Below, piece by piece: positions 37,001 through 48,600 of a stretch of 64,000 nucleotides of DNA. The DNA is taken from the NCBI RefSeq assembly GCF_000524195.1, contig NW_020170391.1:1114938-1178937 (forward strand), in the 5' to 3' direction. Under the pieces are notes generated by a model that searched no databases, had not been told where the DNA came from, and saw only the letters and a list, made by a program, of their open reading frames with translations. Made by a program: the position numbers and the translations under genes. Source of the stretch: Echinococcus granulosus (Eukaryota > Platyhelminthes > Cestoda > Cyclophyllidea > Taeniidae). Every line of letters starts with the position of its first letter. The first letter of the stretch is position 1.

Positions 37001-38300
37001 ATGCAAAAGTGACATCTCGGAGTCATCTGACGCCTCACCAATTGGTAGAACTGTCTGTCAAGAGGAAAAGAACGGTACTTTTACCATCATCTCAAAGTTG
37101 TATTTTATAAATTTGGCTCTCGAGCAACTCTTAAAAAAAATGACTTTTTAGTGTTTTTAGTATGTTTTACTCAAAGCCACACTCAACAGTTAATACTCAA
37201 TTGGAGTAAATAGACAATTTTCGGCTGATAATTGGTTTCTGTCAAATGTAAATTAAGGAGCCTTTTTTTTCTCTGAAGGCAAATTCATTTTATCACGACC
37301 CATCTGGTCAAGTCGTTGTTTCCGACGTCCCCAATTGTTGATCGCATTACACTGTCTGGGGGTAATGCTGCACGTTTGAGTTTTGCAGCAGGACATTGGT
37401 GTGGCCTGAGCTGGGCTAAAGAAGCGGGTGAGAGAGGACGGCAGTTTAGGGGACATCTGTGACACGTCATTCAATCGATCGCAACGCTTAGCTCGCCCGC
37501 TGTCTGTGTGCGTCACGCAATGTGTGAGTGTGCGTGCGTGCGTGTCGCCAGGACCCACGTGATCGTCGAGACGGATGAGTCCTATTGGCTATGGCCGCGG
37601 CCACCCCATGCCATCGGCTAATGAATATTTGTGACAGTGGGTCACCTCCTGTGCGCACATCTCAGTCTCACATCGTGACTCTAATTCCTCCTTTTGTCTC
37701 GTGTTTCCCGACAGTGAGTTATGTGGCCTGTTGATCTCCATTTGGTTGGCATATAAGTGTAAAATTTCAGCTTAGCATATCATCCCCTCGTCTGCTAACT
37801 GCCCCCTGCTTCACTCTGCAACTTCCCGAACGAGTACCTGTGTATTTTGATTGCTGCGTATTTCAGCTAGTAATTACCTTTAATAGAAATTAAGTAGAAC
37901 CAGCTAATTATAATCAAATGAATAGGCATGTATGACCACCTCTTAATTTTAAATAAAATGTTATATGACCTGGAAGTTCAATTTTTCTGTTCATGATTAG
38001 GTGGGTCGTTTTTCCTTTTTTCCTTAAAGAAGATGATAGCTAAATTTCTTTTTCATATCTGTCCATCGTCTATTTACCCCATATCTTTTTTTTCGAATCC
38101 CAAACCATAGATTTTCCACTAATGTTAATTCAATTTTATCACAGTGTCCTTTGTAGTTCTTTTAAAAATGAATGGCGTAAACTTGTTGCCTCCATTGAAG
38201 GTTTTTTTTTTTGATGAATGCATGAAAATTTCACACAGAGTTCCTTAATTGCATTTCACCACGCGTTCGCACGGGCCTCCGAAGTAGTAAAGCGTTTGTT

Positions 38301-38381
38301 CCGCAAACTGTGGGGATGCGAATTAGTAAATACTTTGATTCCCTTTCTTACATCCCCACTAAGGGAGGCGACCGTTTGCGG
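38301..38381. repeat. Two-part inverted repeat
   Basis: CCGCAAAC (38301-38308) pairs with GTTTGCGG (38374-38381), and GTGGGGATG (38310-38318) pairs with CATCCCCAC (38351-38359). The arms are nested and exact, with a 32-base loop and an asymmetric 14-base bulge on one side. Confidence 0.6.
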
Positions 38382-41300
38382 ATGAGACAAGTCAGGGGTA
38401 GGCTCCAGCCTCGGTGGAGTCCTCTCTGCGCGTGCATGTGTGTGAGGCCAAGAAAAAGTGCATTGGCAAGTGGAAACCATCGCCAAACCCCCACTCTTTC
38501 GCTCAATGTTGTTTGAATTGATGGTCAGCTTAGGTGTGGGATGAAGCCTCATAATTTTGCGTTCGTGAATAAAGCCTTTTTTGCAAAACTGGAAATTTAA
38601 ATAGTTATGCCAGCGTTGTGTTTCGTGCTCTTTCGAATTCTGATTGGCCAGTCGGATCATGCTCAGTCGTAAAATAAACAATTTAAGAGCGATTTACTGA
38701 GTGTGCATATAATCAGAAAAGGGGGAGATCTATCTAGTATTCCAGTAGTGCTTTCTTTGGCACTGTAAGGTGATGCGTGGAACCATTACCATTTAGTAAT
38801 GCAGTTGCCTTACTAAATACTTATCAAGTGCTAAATTGTTGCATCTGTGCACTAATGACCCCGTTGATCACTGCCAATTCCGAATGCATACAGCTTCAAC
38901 CGGGTTCCTTTCGCATTTGGCGGCTGGTGCCAAGACTAATTTGCAGACGATTGGGATGAATTCCTTCTAGTGTAAGCGGTGTTTGGGTGGATCGACACAG
39001 CCGTAAGAGCTCTTTTACGTAGTTATTTTACATGAGTAGAAGCAATTGATGGCGATTTGCCCACTTCCCACTTCAGTTTGTTGACGTTTTTCCCGTTAAA
39101 TGTACGATTGAGCCTTATGCGGATTGCACAATGTCAATAGAGAATGAACGTGAATTTACTGATTTTCTTGTTGGTATCGGTTGGTGTCCCCCGCCTAATC
39201 CGATTTCCCTTCAATTTGACTGCATTATTCATTTGCACGCGAACGCGCACTCTGTAATTTGTTCTTTCGACTTCGTTATCATTCCCGCCTTTTATTCAGC
39301 TCACTCTCATTGCCGAAAATTAGCCTGCTCTAAATGCGATCTGTGGTTCAGTGATTGTTGCTATTCCCCCTTGGCCCCTGTGATCGGAAGAAGTGTTCGG
39401 GAAAGAAGTGCGGAGTTGATTTTCTTTGTACATGACTTGGAAGTCAATTGTCGGATCTATCCAATTGTGCATACGTGCGTATAATTTATCCTTTCGGTGA
39501 AATAGGCAAGGCGCACCTCAATTCGCCAGCATAAACTGCATTTTTTTATTGGTCCAAAGACTTGTTCCACTTTTTTGTTAATTTGTGTGTGAAATTTGCG
39601 TGCGCGCATGATTCTTTTCAGTCATTGTTGCCAACATGGCATTGCGCCTTTTTAATTCGTTAGTACGATATTCACCCATCCAAATACCTTTGCAGGGTGC
39701 CTCGCTCAAATACTAAACTTTATCCCCCTAGGTCTATTATCTGTTCTCGGTGTTTTTTTTCGTTTTTACTATTTTTAATTGCGTTATAGTTATTACTTTC
39801 GTAAAATTGACACCAATCTCTTGATAACGGGTAAGCCAAATGAAATTGTATTTTTGTGACTCGAGCTGGCTGCAGTTTATTATTATTTTTTTTTAACAAA
39901 GGGCTTTATGTGTCCAACCTTCACAAGCGTGTCTGAGTCACCACCACGAGGTGAATTTCCATTGGCTGATACAATTAAACGCGCGCACACTACGCGCGGT
40001 TGTCTTTGACTGGTTTATGACTCATTTTAATAATCGGGGTTGACGGATTGAGGAATAAATCCACGTCAGTCCAGATTTGGGTTGGCAAGTTCTGTAGGTC
40101 GGGGGTCTGTCTGGGTGATGCTTCACTAGTGTTGTGCAAGCTGGCAGAGCCTTTTGTTCAATAAAACGCAGGTTTTACAACTTATAATGCTACTTTCGTT
40201 TTAGTTATTTTGAATTTTACGCATTAGTTGTATCCGAAAATATGAACAGCACTCCCCCTATTAATTTTATTGTTACGGCACAAGTCTGGATATACTTGCT
40301 TAAGAAGTCCACGCATACATAGATTAGATGTGCATTTTTAAGTGTGGTAGATTTGGGGATATGGAAACCAAACTCGATCTTCTCCATGCAGTTAGGAAGA
40401 TTTCGCAGCAATTTAGGCAAAACATTACAAGAGTGTAACCGTGAGATCACGGTTTTGCTGCTTATGTATGTACTTGGTGTCAGTGTTTTTAGCAGGAGGT
40501 TGCCTAAATTTTCAAGTTCAGGTTTTTTCACAAGAAATGTAATTTTCCAGTTGGACATCGCACTATATATTTTGGAATCGAAAAGTAATGGTGCAAGGCT
40601 GCTTCAAGCTTTTGTTTATCCTTTTCGACTTTTTTGGTCCACCAACCATTGTGGTAATTAAGTTTCTACCGGCAAAATACGTTACTAAAAGCACATAAAC
40701 AGCACTCATGCATAGTTTATGTATTTTTCTGCAACTACTTAAACTTACGCACGAGTGGACCTTTAACCAAAAATCCTCCTTAGAAGTCAGCTCAACCAAT
40801 CAGAAAATTTATTTTCCCAAGCGAGCGCTAACGCTTGTCCAAGCAAAACCGTCGATCGTTCGCTAACTTTGTTTGAATGAGAATAAATCTTCGCCATAGC
40901 ACTTGGATTTATAATCGGTGACTTATTGAAAAATAACGGTTACTTTTCATTTTTTTACCTTTAACTTTCCTCGTTGCCAAGGCAATTATTGCATTCATCA
41001 TCAGCAATGTTAGGCATTTTATATTACGGCCAAATTACTTTTCCACTTGTATGCAGGTTAATTTGGTCAACGGATCTTGTCTAAACTACCAGCCACGAAG
41101 TTGTTTAGAAATCCAGTAAATTTTTCCCATCGGTGGTTTTCAGGCCGGTTTTAAATGCTTGCCATTACAACCAAAATACCCACCATTTTATGATTTATTT
41201 GAAGGACTTTTTAGAGTCAAAGATCTTGGGTGAGTTTCGCGAAATCCTAAATATTCTTTGGACCCTGGGATTAGTGATCAGGAGCGTGGCTAAAATGAAA

Positions 41301-41850
41301 TTTTGCTATCTGCAGAATCTTGCATTTGGCCACGTTCTTTTTTTCACGTGAAAATTATCTTGTATCAGGCCACAGGATTAAGTCAGCCAATAAGAAAGGT
41401 GCTTGATGACTTAAAGTTGGACTAAACAGACGTTCAATCGCTTCTTAATCTGAGTAGATCTCATCCTCGTTGACTTGATCGTTTTCGCTGGGTTCTGCTT
41501 CACCGTGCTCGTTGGGCCTACACATTGTACTCGACGAGTAACTGTTTTACCAAATACCCTTCCGGCATGTTGGGCTCACTTGCTTCTTATTGGTAATTTT
41601 TTTCAAAATTTTCTTAGGAATCCCGACCGCTCTGTCGTATACCTACTGGTCGGTTATTAGGTCGTGTGGGTGCGTGTATATTATTTTTTTTTAAGCCCAC
41701 CAGAATTTTGCTTTCATTCATGCACTAATTTTTGATTGGTCAACTTATTCTGCAGTTATCGTGTGAGCTGTGCGCACCACGCATTGAACTACGTCCAATC
41801 AGCGGCTGACGTGCGGACGTTGATTGATTTTTAGCCTGCACTTTCGAGTC

Positions 41851-41985
41851 GACGCGCGTGCGTACGTGCGTGAATGCGTTAGAGCGTGCACACACGCGAG
41901 TGTGCCAAACGTGCGCCAGCACGCACGCACCAGTGCACACACACACGCACGCGACCTTGTGATGTGCACACACGCACACCGCCAT
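41851..41985. repeat. Alternating purine-pyrimidine tract (CG/CA rich)
   Basis: Imperfect (CG/CA/GT)n run of about 130 bp with many CpG steps, starting about 45 bp after a CCAATCAGCGG. Such sequence can adopt Z-DNA. A similar shorter tract lies at 43189-43240, again just after a CCAATCAGCGG. Confidence 0.6.
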
Positions 41986-43331
41986 AAACTGAAATTATAT
42001 TTAGTGAATTTTGTTCAATTGTGACGAGTAAATTGAAACCACTTTTAATCCGCCACTTTGCTGCGACATTCCTGACGGCCTGCTTTTTTATTACAGATAG
42101 ATCGCCGAGAACAGTAAAAAAGGAAAGGTAAATTTGAATTTGGACATGCCTAGTACATTTTGTATTGCTTTGTTTCCAGCAATTCCGCTAGTTGTACCTC
42201 AAGATCTACTTTATATCGAACACAATAACGAGCATACTTGGGCTAAATCCCTTTGATTTTTGGCGAACCTTACTACTTTTTCTTTCTTGGGAATAATTTA
42301 GGCATTTTAATTTTATTCTCATTTAAATATTAATTATGGGGTGAACTGTACATCGATTCCGTGAGGCTGTAATGCTAGGTGTTTGTTGTGATATTATCTC
42401 GGGTCGAATTTGCAGGTTCTTTTTTTATCCATAGTTTTGCATGTCATTGGGCGAGACATACTATGATTATTTTTTCTGATTGCTTACTATATCACAGCAA
42501 CTTTCCATTGTGATTTGATACAGCTAAATTGCGTTTATTTACTCAGTTTTCGCGCGATGACCTTCCAATAAAGCGGTATTAAGTATGTGGAGATTTTTCT
42601 TGCAAAAACTAAGCGAAGTTGCCAAAACAGGTTACTGGTTCGTGCGTTTTCCGCTTTTTAGGAGTACGTACACAGGTGTATAGTCATCTCAAGTTGATTT
42701 AAATGGTACGCGTGTTTACAATAGACGGCCTCATTGTTGGGGTGCCTTGATTTTCCCCTTCGTTACAAAGTTTTTGCGTTGCTATCACACAAGCGAACTT
42801 TCGGATCTACATATATTTTTTAGCTTCCATTTGGATGTCCTGGTATTACCCACTAATCGTATGGAAATAATAGTATTTTTTATTTACTACTAGATTTTGG
42901 GATGATGAGTCGTGCAAAATCTCAGAATAGGTTTGGTTTCCTTAAGTGTCAGGCTTATTTAAGCTTTAATGGGCTTCCCAGCGTGATTATTCCTATAATA
43001 TTACAAATGCCCTATTGAATGAATTTTGCGCATTAAATTATGCTTGTCGGCAATTATCGCTATATCATTTGGTCGCTCAAATTAACTTTTGAAATGAAAT
43101 TTCAAAGGCAATTTATTTACGTACAATTTAGATCAATGCTAATATAAATGACGAATTCCACCAATCAGCGGACTATTTCCATTCGGACATGCACGAACGC
43201 GTACGCACACATATTGTGTCTGCGTGCGCGAGGTGTGTGAGCGAAATTAAAGCGAACATTCTTAATATAATTATGTTTACACTCTTGACTACTGTCTGCT
43301 TCTACTTTCTCCCAAAAACAGTCCAGACGGG

Positions 43332-44896
43332 ATGATGAACTCATCTGAAATCGGTCTTATACCTGTGCAACACAAAGGTGAGTCGCATGATCCCTCATTC
43401 TCCGCATCAAAGCCCTCGGCTGAAGTAAAATTGAGGGATCTACCCGCCTCCCCATCAGTATCCTCCACCCCCAGCGCTGAGGCCGCCCTCTCCCCGGCTA
43501 CTGCGTCCAACGGGGATGAACAGCATCAGCGCTCAACCGAAGTGAGGTTTGTGGCCGCGGCGACTGCACAAATCAAGCGAAAGCGAGGGCGCCCGCGAAA
43601 GTATACGTTCGACCCCTTTCCTTCACAAGTGGGCGGTGCCTCGCACACGCGCTTGGGCCTCCCATCATCATTTTCCACGGTTGAAACTAATGGTCTGCTC
43701 CCAAGTGATTCCAGTGGGTCGGGTGTCTTAGACCACCCCAAGAAACCGCGTCTTGGTCGGCCCTCGAAGGCTTACATATCTGCGTCCAATAACGCGGATA
43801 AACCTACTGGTGTGAGGAGTGTTGAGGTGAAAGATCCACCCAACGGGTCTGCTGTAGGGGCTACCACCTCGGAGCAAACACATCACCAGCAGCTACACCA
43901 CGATTTAGTCTCAAACAAGCTCCACTCCCCTACAGTTCCCGCCGCCCTCTTCCCCAAAATCATCTCTTATCCGTCACAATCTCCCACCCTTCTCAACGGG
44001 CACACTAATGGAGTCAACGGCATACCTAGCAGCACCGCTAACACAGCCACACAGATGGCTCCTTCCGCTGCTGCTACTCTGTCGACCACAACGTTGAAGT
44101 CCTCAGCTCCGGTCCTCATGGAGTACTACAACGGTCCCTTCATTAACGGTGCGATTGCGGGTCCGGCAGCTGCGCTGATGTCTCCTCCGCCACCACCACC
44201 AATCCCCGCCACGCAGTTAGCGGCTGCTGCTTGCGGCACTATGGAGGCGGGGCTGATTCGTCGGCTGCTTCCACAGGCCGAGGCGGCAGTTAGCGCCACT
44301 AGGGCAGGCGGCTACCCCGGCCCGCACGCTTGGACTGCGGAAATGGTTGGGTCTTTCATTGCCACACTGCCGGGCTGTCAAAATTTAGCTCGGACGTTCG
44401 TTGAAAACGTAAGTCGCCTTAGGTCCACTCTAATGCGTCCCCATCCATTCACTCATTTGGTGACTCGAAAGCCCACCGTTTTGATTTGCATTAGGAGGTC
44501 GATGGTGCTGCGTTGCTGTGCTTGGAACAGCACGACCTCATGTCAATTCTGAAGTTGAAACTCGGACCGGCTGTGAAAATTTTCGGAGCAATCAGGACTC
44601 TCCGCCAGGCCTTCCTCTCGATTCCTTATAACGATTTGACTGCGGACCACTCATCAATGTTGGCCACTGTGGTTTCCTGCTTCCCACCACTCACTGCGGC
44701 GTCGGCAACTCAGACAGCTTCGGCAACGGGCAGTAGCGCTGCTTTCTCCATCAACAATCTAGCTGTGGAGGAGGCGCCGTCTGCTGGCTCACCGCCGCCA
44801 CCGCCGGGTTCTGTGGGAGTAGTCGTCGTGAATGGGCCTGGAGGACGCGGTTCACCATCGTTGGCTGTCGGAAATGTGGAAAAGCCCAGTCACTAG
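43332..44896 (+). CDS. AT-hook and Polyhomeotic-type SAM domain protein, two coding exons
   Basis: Probable nuclear chromatin protein. Exons 43332-44408 and 44495-44896, joined by an 86-nt intron (AAC|GTAAGT ... TTAG|GAG, phase 0), give 492 residues. Two AT-hook cores are visible: KRKRGRPRK (about 82-90) and KKPRLGRPSK (137-146). A long low-complexity middle follows, rich in S, A, P, H and Q, with a run of prolines near 280. The SAM domain spans the intron from W334 (WTAEMVGSFIATLPGCQNLA) through EVDGAALLCLEQHDLMSIL to KLKLGPAVKIFGAI at about residue 400; LPGC, the [EQ]xDGxALL helix and LKLGPAxKI are typical of Polyhomeotic/SFMBT/L3MBTL-class SAMs. The tail is Ser/Ala/Pro/Gly rich. The first exon follows an acceptor (CAAAAACAG, 43321) and its frame is open back to it, so the N-terminus may be longer. 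I cannot assign a named orthologue. Confidence 0.85.
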
Positions 44897-45129
44897 TGCT
44901 GGAAAAAATGGCAAGTGAGTACGCAGCTGGTGTAGGGGCACCCGGTGGCTGGTGACTTTTCCCAACAAGTGACCTTCCTTATTTTTGTGTCTACAAAATC
45001 AAGTATACATTCCCTCTTACATACTCGATCACCCCGTTCCTCCGCCACCACCACGTGCCACTGCATTAATACTTAAGTCTATTGCTCTTTTTACAAGCCA
45101 TCTTATCACTGTATATTACGATTGCCACA

Positions 45130-45135
45130 AATAAA
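45130..45135 (+). terminator. Poly(A) signal AATAAA for the AT-hook/SAM gene
   Basis: Canonical hexamer about 235 bases after the stop codon, followed by a GT/T-rich stretch suitable as a downstream element. Confidence 0.65.
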
Positions 45136-45505
45136 AGTTTTATATGGTGATTATGGTGGCGTCGTTTCTCGGTCGTCCGTTTTTTCGTTGCTTAGTTTAA
45201 CAGTGGGGTGTTAACGATTATGACTGACGCCTGAGGCGTTAGATATTCTCTGTGCGCTGCCGTCATCGCGCAGATTGGATTTTGCGTGGAGGTGCTGTAA
45301 CGGAATAGGCACGAAAATTCTAGTAAGGTCAAGGGAGAGGCCCGAGCCATTTTGGCTTAGAAGTCGTTGGTTCACCCTGTCGTGTGGGTCAACCACTATG
45401 GATTAGAGGACCGGACGTTGGCTGGGGATTCATATTTGGCCTATGATAATTAATATAGACGAAAGGCTGCGAATCCTCGCACCTTCAAGTAACGGCCCCC
45501 CTTAC

Positions 45506-45611
45506 CAACTGCCAACTTAACTTTTTTGGAGTCGGTGCAATCGCCAAGTGGGTCGAAACCCTCGGCATTCCCGCTGCGGTGGGCTTCGTCATTCGTGTGC
45601 AGGAAAGTATG
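45506..45611 (-). CDS. Exon-like island, unidentified internal exon
   Basis: On the minus strand this 106-nt segment is framed by TATTTTCAG (acceptor) and TTG|GTAAGG (donor), is GC-rich compared with its flanks and is open in two frames; one contains HTNDEAHRSGNAEGFDPLG. The plus strand is also open here (GVGAIAKWVETLGIPAAVGF). Further GC-richer sequence at 45211-45400 could hold a neighbouring exon. No family recognised. It lies just beyond the 3' end of the AT-hook/SAM gene, so a convergent gene is one possibility and a long 3' UTR the other. Confidence 0.35.
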
Positions 45612-45699
45612 CTGAAAATAAAATCTAATTTCGAAGCAGTAAACTAAAGTGGTCTCATGTCGCCACAATTTATGCACCAGCCGAATTTCACCTTATTCA

Positions 45700-48600
45700 T
45701 TACAATTAGGTTATCGAGCAACAAAGCAAGAAGGGCTTCATCAGAGACTTGTGGGTACTTTTATCTTGTAAATTGAAAATTATTTTAAAGATTAATAAAA
45801 AATATTACTGACAACTATGCGCACTTGAGTCATGACTTCGGTTATTCAGTAAATTATTATTTTCCATGAAATGAAATTATATATTTCCTAAAAGCCAAAC
45901 AATGGGATATAAAATAATTCAGAATGAAGCAATGGGTACTCAAAACAACTGACTTTTCAACCAATTATGTATTTACAACCTTAAATAGGTTTTATGTTTC
46001 TCATTAAAAAAGCTGTGTTCATCTCGGCCATTGCAAATAGGCCAGGCCTTGGGACATAAGGCAGGATCTTTAACGTCCACATCGTTAGCGGGTTGTGACA
46101 TTTTTATCACAGATATTTAGTAAATCAATTTGTTATACATTTGCATTAATTATACAAATATCTGATTTAAGTTGAAGGCACATTAAAATATCCCATTCAT
46201 GCCGTCTCTCCCAAAATATAAATAAGACAAATGAATATTTTCTAAACTGAATTTCATCCAAACCAACGAAAATCTCTTTCGGTGTGCAAAGTTTGCAGAA
46301 AAGCGTGTAGATTTTTACCCTACTGTTTTCATGGGATGGTTTTATCTATTCTGAAATGCGGCTTCTAAAGCACTGAGGCATTCGACAAAGCGTAGGCAAT
46401 GTTTTAAAATGTCTTATTATTTTAGCAGTGTCCGAAATTGGAGTAACCATATCTTAAATTTACTACAATTTAAATTTCCTGAGGTAGCCTGGGTAGTTTG
46501 TTCCTGACACAACCACGTGCATATACAACCCCACTTAACTATATTCTGATGTGTTATTTATTTTTTTAGCATGATTTTTCTAAACTACTTATCTCCTTAA
46601 CTGAAAACAAATCCTCGATCCTACTGCCGATGAAAACACTGGTGGACTCTCTTAACCTAGGAAACTTGGGAACTCTTTCAAACATTGACAATCAAAGACT
46701 AGTGTTGGGGCATTTCGCTTAAATCATTATGCTTGAGAAGAATGATTCCGACAGACACAATAAATCACAGAAAAAATAAGCCACCATTGGGTTGTAACAT
46801 GGATAAGTTCGGTATCGAGCATAACTATATTATATGCATACGTGTATATTAATTGATTAAAATGTTTTTCGGTTAAGTCCTCGGTAGATTTTCAATAATT
46901 ACAACACTGTTTACAATAAAAGGTTGTCGAAAAACACCTTAGTGATTTGGGAATTAAAATATTATTCTCGCTGCAGATATGGATGATAAGTATGCGTCGT
47001 GTGACAAGGGAGTTTTAACAAGAGTGCAAAATCTGTTGTTAGGATTCCTCGAAAAATAAAAGCCTGACAGCTTTAGCCCTTCCATCAGCGCCTTTTAAAT
47101 TTTGATGGTTTAGTCTAAGATAGCGGTGAAATAACATTCACATGGCCCGAAAACACAACAGAGAAATTCAAAAGGAAAAGATTTGCCTCGCAACTTTGTT
47201 AATATCAGAAAAACTCGACAGTCAGCCTCATTGAAATACTCCCCCTTCAGACCCGTAAAAGATGAAAGCCAACGTGAAATTGGAAGTCTAATCCTTTTAA
47301 AATCTCAAAACAAACACCTGAGTTTGTCTATGGTAGAGAATAGCAGGAAAAATTTAGGTTTAACGCATCCATAACTGGTGTACAGACATGAAAACACGTC
47401 TGATTAGATTAAAAAACCCGGCATAAATCATCAGATTTTGTACTTGTTGTCATACTCCCCCTATATTAGAAAATGTTTAACTAGTTTATTTCATTGAAAC
47501 GCAATAAGCAGAGCAATGCTAAAAAGAGTTAAAATTATGATGAAAGGAATTGTTGCAGTAAAGAAGAGGAGGGAATAGTAACAATGAGTTCATTAAATAA
47601 TCATAAAATATCATCTATAAAATAAGATATTAGCGCTATAAAATAATGTGGATATTATCTATTATTTGAGCACTTTTTTAAATTAGTAACACAATTCAAC
47701 CGGCTACGACAAGATATTATTGTTTAAATTTCCTAAATATGAGGAGTTTATCACCTCTTCCTTGGCCTTCATACCCTTAGAACACTAGGATTGATTAGAT
47801 TTTGACATATTTATTGCTAAGCGCAAATGGGGATGGATAAAAGTTTGGGGAGATTTGAACACCGAGACGCTTCTCTGGCTTGGGGGATGTTGACCGAACC
47901 TCAGTTACGAGATTGAATTCGACTGCCGCCCACCTCCTCTCTGAAAGGAGCATTTAAACAACATAAGTATTACAGTATTTTGCTTTATTAACAACTTAAA
48001 TAAGTTATATTAAAAATAGAGGTTTAAGTAGCCTAGAACGTCAAAAAATCTGTGCTTCAGAAGTGTTCATGTTTTAATTGAGGGACTTAATCTTAAAGTG
48101 TGCTGGTTGGGATTCTGTTAACGCAGAGGGATGCTCTACAAATCTGGTGTCACCACCAACTAGCTTGGCTTTCTGTCGAAATGGAATACACAATTAAGTG
48201 GATAACCAGTTCTGTCTCGAATGTTAATGAGTTTACCTGGTACTGCAATTGGGTAAGAATCGAGCCTCTCTTAGTCCACAAGTTCAGCACAGAATATGAT
48301 GAATGAATTGCTTCGGGAAAACCTCTACATAGTAAGCAAAAAAGCTTCTAATATTTTACTGACTTAAAATAATGAAAGTGAAGAAATCAAGTCAATGGTC
48401 TTAGGGAGTATACAATCTGACAAAGCAGCACTCAGGTCAGTAAGAAGTAGCATCTATCGTGAGGTTATTGAGGAAGTTCCGTACCAAGAAAATATTGCAA
48501 TTCGTGCTGAAGTGTCAGTAGGCCGCTCTAACAGTTGTTGTCAAGTCAGATAAGTTTTACTGAGGGCTTTTAGGGAGGGTAAATTTGACAATTCTTATTT

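Larger units (their letters stand above)
37030..43321 (+). promoter_or_regulatory. Motif-rich region upstream of the AT-hook/SAM gene
   Basis: About 6 kb without a supported gene but with repeated GC-richer patches (37250-37700, 38250-38520, 39950-40000, 41780-41985, 43160-43250). The octamer CCAATCAG occurs at 38640-38647 (minus), 40796-40803, 41795-41802 and 43161-43168, and CAGCCAAT at 39961-39968 (minus) and 41384-41391. Alternating CG/CA tracts accompany several. This is what a promoter and enhancer region of a regulated gene could look like; it could also hold 5' non-coding exons, since the first coding exon starts at an acceptor. Open frames at 38256-38681 and 39131-39484 are not supported as genes. 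Confidence 0.4.

Noticed and set aside
38256..38681. 141-codon minus-strand frame
   Set aside because: Composition is low-complexity and the opposite strand is equally open; more likely a GC-rich regulatory or untranslated patch.
39131..39484. 117-codon plus-strand frame starting with ATG
   Set aside because: No recognisable motif, no splice framing, and surroundings look regulatory; kept out for lack of support.
40217..40558. 113-codon minus-strand frame containing VCVDFLSKYIQ, faintly like a retroelement integrase
   Set aside because: The resemblance is a few residues only; no other integrase motif, reverse transcriptase or terminal repeat nearby.
37038..41739. Apparent enrichment of the bare pentamer CCAAT/ATTGG
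   Set aside because: About a dozen are expected by chance in this length on both strands; only the octamer CCAATCAG is notable.
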